Shown here piece by piece: positions 13,302-17,534 of a stretch of 17,534 nucleotides of DNA. Below the pieces are notes generated by a model. That model saw nothing but the letters and a program-made list of their open reading frames with translations. It was not told the DNA's origin and ran no database searches. Where the stretch lies: contig JACKER010000069.1 of NCBI GenBank assembly GCA_020632925.1, positions 1-17,534 on the forward strand, read 5' to 3'. How positions within the stretch are numbered: position 1 is the first letter of the stretch; every line of letters begins with the position of its first letter. A program made the position numbers and the translations under genes. The stretch is from Alphaproteobacteria bacterium. GTDB lineage: Bacteria; Myxococcota_A; UBA796; GCA-2862545.

Positions 13302-14108
13302 CTACGCGAGGAAGACAGGCTCCTTGTCGTCGGGCATCTGCGCGAGCTCGGCCTCGGTCAGGCGGGCGTAGACCTCGATCAGGTTCCCACCAGGGTCCTT
13401 CAGCCACAGCTCGTGCAGGGGGGTGCCCCGCCAGGTCGTGCGCGCGGGCTTGTGCAGCGTCCAGCCGGCGGCGAGCGCGCGGTGGTGGGCGTCGATGACG
13501 GCGGCGCGGTCCGGCAGCTCGATCCCCAGGTGGTAGAGCGTGTCCTGGTGCAGCGGGAGCCCGTCGTCGACGAGGACCACGAAGTTCGTGCGCAGGGGTT
13601 CGCTCACGAAGGTCACGTAGCGGTGGGTCCACTCCCTGGGCTCCACGCCGAGCAGCCAGGTGTAGAACCGGGCGGCGGCCGCGAGGTCCGGGACGCGGAC
13701 GCTCGCGTGGAACTCGATCGGCGCCAGCGGCTCGGGCACGTCGCGGAGCGCGGCGAGCACGTCGATGCGTTGGCGCAGCGCGTCGCGCGTGGCGCGGAAG
13801 GCCTGGAGACGCTGCTCTCCGCTGGTTCGCGACGGGTCCGCCACGCTCCAGGTCAGCCGTCGCGCGTTCCCGGTGGGCGGGGCGTCCGGCGACAGCGCGA
13901 TCACGAGGTCGGCGTCGGCGGGATCGAGGTCGGAGGGCTCGGCCGGCTCGATGCCCAGCTCGGCGAGCACGCGCACCACGTCCTCGCTCGCCGGCGCGGA
14001 CGGCCCTACGCGGACCGCGCCCCCGAAGCGAGAGCGGGCGAGGGCCACGGCGAGCGCGGTCCTCGCGTCGTCCGCGGGCGCGAGGAACAGCAGGCGCTCG
14101 AACCGCAT
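13302..14108 (-). CDS. Fusion of a cysteine-less ArsC/LMW-phosphatase-like domain with a VOC (glyoxalase-fold) domain, 268 aa
   Basis: Residues 1-120 follow low-molecular-weight phosphatase/ArsC proteins (RLLFLAPADDARTALAVAL, VVRVLAELGIEP, DADLVIALS, RRLTWSVADPSRT, LQAFRATRDALRQRI). The P-loop signature C-x5-R-S/T is reduced to A10-x5-R16-T17, so the catalytic Cys is absent while Arg and the DP loop (D91-P92) remain; this domain is probably not a reductase or phosphatase. Residues 130-250 are a VOC domain with a complete likely metal triad H134, H193, E245 (EFHASV, LYHLGIEL, NLIEVY). The paired Cys of ArsI C-As lyase is not present (TTWRGTPLHE instead). Start ATG 14108 is chosen because homology begins there; it lies 2 nt after the protease stop, implying an operon. 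Possible role: metal-dependent dioxygenase or resistance enzyme with a pseudo-enzyme binding domain. Confidence 0.8.
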   Translation of the reverse strand: MRFERLLFLAPADDARTALAVALARSRFGGAVRVGPSAPASEDVVRVLAELGIEPAEPSDLDPADADLVIALSPDAPPTGNARRLTWSVADPSRTSGEQRLQAFRATRDALRQRIDVLAALRDVPEPLAPIEFHASVRVPDLAAAARFYTWLLGVEPREWTHRYVTFVSEPLRTNFVVLVDDGLPLHQDTLYHLGIELPDRAAVIDAHHRALAAGWTLHKPARTTWRGTPLHELWLKDPGGNLIEVYARLTEAELAQMPDDKEPVFLA

Positions 14109-14110
14109 GG

Positions 14111-15973
14111 TCAGCGGGTGACCTCGAGCGACCAGCTCCGCAGCGTCCCCACGTCGCCGGCGGCCACGTCCTTCATCACCAGTCGCCACGTGCCGGCGGA
14201 GGCCTCACCGTCGAAGTCGTCGATCAGGAAGCTCTGGGTGCCGAAGTTGCCGCTGCTCGCGTCCGCCTCGACCAGCACCGCGGAGCCCGGGCTGCCGAGC
14301 CGCTGCAGCTCGAGCGTCAGGTCGCCCTTGTACGAGTGGTCGATGTCGACGACCGCCTTGAGCGCGCGGATGTCGCCCGAGCCCGTGACCTCGAGGTTGC
14401 TGAACGCGCCGGCCTCGTCGTTGTCCGGGATGAGCACATCGGTGTCGTTGCGGAACACGTCGGTGTCGGTGCTCGGGCCCGAGCCGCCGCTCGTCGTGAT
14501 CTGCATCGACCAGCGGTTGAGCGTGCCCGTGTCGGACTTCGCGTTGTCCGAGACCACGAGCGACCAGGTGCCCGAGGCCTGCAGGCCCACCGCGTCGGGC
14601 ACCACGAACGTCTTCTTCACGTCGTCGGCGCCGCCGCCCGTGTGGTCGTGCAGCACGATCTCGCGGCCGTTGCGGTCCACCAGCGCCACCTTCAGGTCGC
14701 CCTGGTAGGTGTGGGTGATGTCGACGGTGACCGCGAGCGTCTCGATCGTGCCGTCCTGCGACACGTCGATGTCCGCCCGGATGCCGGTGGGGTCGTTGTC
14801 GGGGATGGGCGTGCGGGTGGTGTACGAGAAGACCTGCGTGTCGCCGCCGCCGGCGCAGGCCGCGTCCGTGTCGCAGTCGCTGTCGTCGCAGTCCACGGCG
14901 CCGTCGTAGTCGTTGTCCACCGAGTCGCCGCAGACCTCGTCCAGATCGACCTGCGGCAGGCCGCTGACGTAGGCCGTCAGGTACGTCTCGACGTAGTCCA
15001 TGCTGATCCAGCCGTAGCCGGCGCCGTAGGGGTTGGTGCTGCCGAAGGTCCCCGCACCCCAGCTGTTGCGAAACAGGAAGAAGCCCTTCTCCATCAGCGG
15101 GTTGCCGGCCTCGTCGGTCAGCAGGTTGCCCTGGCCGTCGCGCTTCTGCACCTCGAGCGTGTCGTCCCAGCCGACCAGCAGGAAGCTGTGGCCCGCGGGC
15201 TTGCGCTCCGCCTGCGCGATGTCGTCGGCGTTGGGGAAGGTGACGTAGCCGGCCTTGTAGAAGTCGCGGTTCACCGGGAGCTCCGAGGCGCCGTGGTTCC
15301 AGGCCTGGTAGAAGAACTTGCCCCCCACCACCACGGCCTCCTCCTTCGAGACCATGTGCGCCTTGATGGAGTCGGGGCGGGAGCTGATCCAGCGGCCGGC
15401 GGGCAGGTGCCAGCGCTCGGCGGCCATCGCCGAGGCCGGCGGGTCACCGTTTGTGTAGCACTTCACGGGGCGGTTCTCGCCCGTGCAGGCGGCGTCGTTG
15501 CTCGTCGACCAGGGAGAGGTCTGGTAGGGCCAGTCGGACTCCTCGACGATGCCGTACCGGTTGATCGCGGTGAGGTTGCTGCTCGCGCTGCTGCCCTCGG
15601 TGGTCGCGAAGTCGCCGACCTCCACCTTCACCGACCACTGCAGGAACTGCTCGGAGAAGTCGGGGTTCGGGATCGTCCCCTCCTTCAGGTACAGGTGCTC
15701 CATCAGCCCGACCGTGCTGAAGATCGAGCACACGCCGCGGCTGCCCTGGCTGCGCACCGGCGACTGCCACTGCATCGGCGCGTCGAACTTCGCCGGGTAG
15801 ATCGCGTCCGCCTTGCCCTCGTCGGCGAGCTTGTCGTTGCCCGGCCAGCCCTCGTACAGCTCCTCCTCGCCGGACAGCGGGGGGAAGTTGTCGAAGTCGC
15901 CGTCGTCGCCCTCATCGGGGTGGCATCCCCACAGCAGGGCGAGGATGGAGGCGGAGGTCAGGAGGCGGCGCAT
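14111..15973 (-). CDS. Papain-like (C1) lipoprotein protease with two P-domains, 620 aa
   Basis: The start is ATG 15973 with GGAG 6 nt upstream; the signal ends in LLWGC, with C17 a lipobox Cys, so it should be a lipoprotein. A linker rich in Asp/Glu/Pro follows. The peptidase (about 62-335) shows PVRSQGSRGVCSIFS with oxyanion Q76 and nucleophile C82, GHSFLLVGWDD with H262, and FRNSWGAG with N303, a complete papain triad. The otherwise conserved Cys of QGSCGSC is R79 and the residue after the nucleophile is Ser rather than Trp. Next is an acidic Cys motif CGDSVDNDYDGAVDCDDSDC (348-367) of the calcium-binding type common in Myxococcota exported proteins, then two proprotein-convertase P-domains (about 379-494 and 506-620). 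The downstream ArsC-like/VOC gene starts 2 nt after its stop. Likely extracellular or surface proteolysis; substrate unknown. Confidence 0.9.
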   Translation of the reverse strand: MRRLLTSASILALLWGCHPDEGDDGDFDNFPPLSGEEELYEGWPGNDKLADEGKADAIYPAKFDAPMQWQSPVRSQGSRGVCSIFSTVGLMEHLYLKEGTIPNPDFSEQFLQWSVKVEVGDFATTEGSSASSNLTAINRYGIVEESDWPYQTSPWSTSNDAACTGENRPVKCYTNGDPPASAMAAERWHLPAGRWISSRPDSIKAHMVSKEEAVVVGGKFFYQAWNHGASELPVNRDFYKAGYVTFPNADDIAQAERKPAGHSFLLVGWDDTLEVQKRDGQGNLLTDEAGNPLMEKGFFLFRNSWGAGTFGSTNPYGAGYGWISMDYVETYLTAYVSGLPQVDLDEVCGDSVDNDYDGAVDCDDSDCDTDAACAGGGDTQVFSYTTRTPIPDNDPTGIRADIDVSQDGTIETLAVTVDITHTYQGDLKVALVDRNGREIVLHDHTGGGADDVKKTFVVPDAVGLQASGTWSLVVSDNAKSDTGTLNRWSMQITTSGGSGPSTDTDVFRNDTDVLIPDNDEAGAFSNLEVTGSGDIRALKAVVDIDHSYKGDLTLELQRLGSPGSAVLVEADASSGNFGTQSFLIDDFDGEASAGTWRLVMKDVAAGDVGTLRSWSLEVTR

Positions 15974-16043
15974 GATCGGCTCCGGGCTTCGGGGGCGCGC
16001 CTCATAATGTGCCGCCCCGCGCGCGTCCCGCGAGCTATCGTCG
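15974..16043. promoter_or_regulatory. Divergent promoter region between two lipoprotein genes
   Basis: This 70-bp gap separates the two divergent starts. It contains CATAAT (16003-16008), the only AT-rich hexamer in the gap and a good -10 candidate for the plus-strand gene; the same bases read CATTAT on the minus strand (16009-16004), a possible -10 for the protease gene. No convincing -35 is seen, and no TCAACA repeat is present. Confidence 0.35.
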
Positions 16044-17534
16044 ATGGCCGTGATCACCTCCACCCGCTCCCGCACCCGCTTCGTCTGGCTGCTGGCGCTC
16101 GCCGGCTGCAAGGGCCAGGACGCCGCTCCCGAGCTATTCCCGCTGGCCGACGCCCAGACCGCGGTGGGGGCCGAGCTGCTGATCGTGCTCGGCGCCACCG
16201 ACCCCGACGGGGACCCCCTGACGTACGCGTTCCGCTCGGACGAGAGCGTGACGGCGGGCGCGACGCTCGAGCCGGACGGCGCCGGCGCGCGCTTCACGTG
16301 GACGCCGACCATCGACGACCTCGGTCCCCACGAGGTCACCTTCACGGTGCAGGACGGCTGGCTGCTGGACAGCGCGACGGTCGAGGTGCTCGTCGTGGCC
16401 TCGGAGGGCTCGACCGCGCCGGTCTTCGTGCAGCCGCTCGGCACGGGGACGACGCTCGATCTCGGCCGTGGGCCCTGTGTCGAGGTGCCCATCGTGGTCA
16501 CGGACCCGGACACCCCCGGGGTGACGTTGGGCGAGGCCGAGCCGCGGATCGATGGCGGCGAGCTCGTGCAGCTCGACGAGCTCACGGGGACCTGGACCTT
16601 CTGCCCGACGCGCGAGCAGATCGGGAGCGGCGACCGGTACGCGCTGCAGCTCACCGCGGACGACTTCGAGAACCCGCCGACGGTCAAGCCGTACACCATC
16701 GTCGTGCTCGGCGAGAACGGGAGCTCGTGCCCGGGCGATCCACCGACGGTGGAGCACGCGCCGACGGACGTGCGCTCGCTCGCCGACGTGCCGATCACCG
16801 TGCGCATCCGCGACGATCAGGGCCTGAAGTTCGAGCCCCTGCTGTACGCGTCGAGCACGGACCCCGGTGAGCCGCCGGATCTCACGGCGATGACGCAGCT
16901 CACGATGTCGCTGGCCTCGGGCACGACGCAGGACGGAACGTGGACGGCGCTGGTGCCGAACCCGGCGGCGCGGCTGTCGACCGGCGCGGACGCGCCCCTG
17001 TGGTACGTCGTGGCCGCGACCGACAACGACGACCTCGAGGGCTCCTGCGACCACACGGTGCTGGCACCCGAGGGCGGGAGCTGGTCGATCACGGTGGAGA
17101 ACCCGGGCGGGCAGGGCGACGGCGGGATCTGCGACCCCTGCACCGCGGACGCGCAGTGCGGCGGAGCGGGCGACCTGTGCGTGTTCTTCGGCGACGGCCC
17201 CCACTGCTTCGCGGACTGCGAGCTCGACACCGACTGTCCCGCGGACCACTACTGCAGCTTCTCGACGTTCACCTCGGTCGACGGGGAGCGCGGTCGCCAG
17301 TGCCTGCCGAACGATCTCGTGTGTGACCCGCCCGAGCCCGAGTGCCAGGACGACGCACTCGAGGACAACGACACCCGCGCGACCGCGGTCCCGCTGTCCG
17401 AGGGCCTCCACCACCTCACGAGCTGCCCGGCGAGCACCGGCGACGACGAAGACTGGTACGAGGTCCACCTCACAGGGGAGAGCACGATCGAGGCGATCCT
17501 GGACGGCGGACCGGCGACCGACCTCGATCTCGCG
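16044..17534 (+). CDS. Multidomain surface lipoprotein (cadherin/Ig-like repeats, Cys-rich module, PPC-like domain), N-terminal 497 aa
   Basis: The frame is open from ATG 16044 to the window end without a stop, so the gene is cut by the edge. Residues 1-22 carry an Arg-rich n-region and the lipobox LALAGC (C22). A cadherin/Ig-like domain (about 38-118) has the typical DPDGDPLTYAF and FTVQDG; a second (about 125-220) has VTDPDTPGV; a third beta domain lies at about 235-360 (ITVRIRDDQGL...WYVVAATDND). A Cys-rich module follows (about 370-430, CDPCTADAQCGGAGDLC...CELDTDCPADHYC), then a start of a pre-peptidase C-terminal-like domain (LEDNDTRATAVPL...SCPASTGDDEDWYEV). These parts fit a large adhesin-like or surface-binding lipoprotein. 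There is no clear ribosome site, so the start (or GTG 16050) is less certain than the frame. Unique to this side of the divergent gap with the protease. Confidence 0.8.
   Translation, partial: MAVITSTRSRTRFVWLLALAGCKGQDAAPELFPLADAQTAVGAELLIVLGATDPDGDPLTYAFRSDESVTAGATLEPDGAGARFTWTPTIDDLGPHEVTFTVQDGWLLDSATVEVLVVASEGSTAPVFVQPLGTGTTLDLGRGPCVEVPIVVTDPDTPGVTLGEAEPRIDGGELVQLDELTGTWTFCPTREQIGSGDRYALQLTADDFENPPTVKPYTIVVLGENGSSCPGDPPTVEHAPTDVRSLADVPITVRIRDDQGLKFEPLLYASSTDPGEPPDLTAMTQLTMSLASGTTQDGTWTALVPNPAARLSTGADAPLWYVVAATDNDDLEGSCDHTVLAPEGGSWSITVENPGGQGDGGICDPCTADAQCGGAGDLCVFFGDGPHCFADCELDTDCPADHYCSFSTFTSVDGERGRQCLPNDLVCDPPEPECQDDALEDNDTRATAVPLSEGLHHLTSCPASTGDDEDWYEVHLTGESTIEAILDGGPATDLDLA

Noticed and set aside
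14109..14189. 27-residue upstream extension of the ArsC-like/VOC protein
   Set aside because: The added residues are Arg/Gly-rich, overlap the protease end, and the ArsC-like similarity begins at ATG 14108.
15974..16807. Upstream extension of the papain-like protease frame on the minus strand
   Set aside because: The lipoprotein signal at ATG 15973 marks a true N-terminus, and the extension lies opposite the coding frame of the divergent lipoprotein gene.

Overview
The window is very GC-rich, with strongly GC-biased third codon positions, many GTG starts and GGAGG ribosome sites about 4-5 nt before the start. It looks like a chromosomal segment of a Myxococcota-type (deltaproteobacterial) bacterium. 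This is an inference from the exported proteins: a lipoprotein protease with a CGDxxDNDxDG-type acidic Cys motif and two P-domains, a lipoprotein with CxxC/AxC Cys-rich and PPC-like segments, and an exported 'GGLCL' Ig-like plus L-domain-like protein. I see no tRNA, rRNA, CRISPR array, IS element or prophage. No stretch above 300 bases lacks a gene; the longest gaps are 123-139 nt.

Layout. (1) 1-2819, plus strand, probably one operon: the C-terminal end of an unknown, perhaps outer-membrane, protein; an S41-family peptidase; and a DUF349 protein. (2) 2840-4024, minus strand: an exported Ig-like/L-domain-like protein. (3) 4148-4663, plus strand: a small exported protein resembling fatty-acid-binding proteins (iLBP/FABP fold). 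(4) 4645-8108, minus strand, one tightly packed operon: tolC-like outer-membrane channel, OmpR/PhoB-type response regulator, sensor kinase. (5) 8238-11229, plus strand, one operon with 4-nt start/stop overlaps: MacA-like lipoprotein adaptor, MacB/LolD-like ATPase, MacB-like permease. (6) 11268-13162, plus strand: a small three-helix membrane protein, a short RecD/Dda-like helicase and a small unknown protein. (7) A dispersed-type palindromic repeat at 13241-13278. (8) 13302-15973, minus strand: a papain-like lipoprotein protease followed by a fusion of a cysteine-less ArsC/LMW-phosphatase-like domain with a VOC (glyoxalase-fold) domain. (9) 16044 to the window end, plus strand: a multidomain surface lipoprotein, cut by the window edge.

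The most interesting unit is 4095-11229. A complete MacA-MacB-TolC-type tripartite exporter is split into two divergent operons, one of which also carries a two-component system. Three promoters (tolC operon, macA operon and the FABP-like gene) share the same architecture: two 6-bp half-sites 11 bp apart (TCAACA-like, N5, TCAACA), then exactly 9 nt, then a 12-nt block close to YACSTTGGGAAC. An 11-bp direct repeat over the -35 position is the geometry expected for an OmpR/PhoB-family activator, and the only such regulator in the window lies in this cluster. I infer an autoregulated envelope-response regulon in which the kinase/regulator pair controls its own operon, the pump and an exported lipophilic-ligand-binding-like protein.
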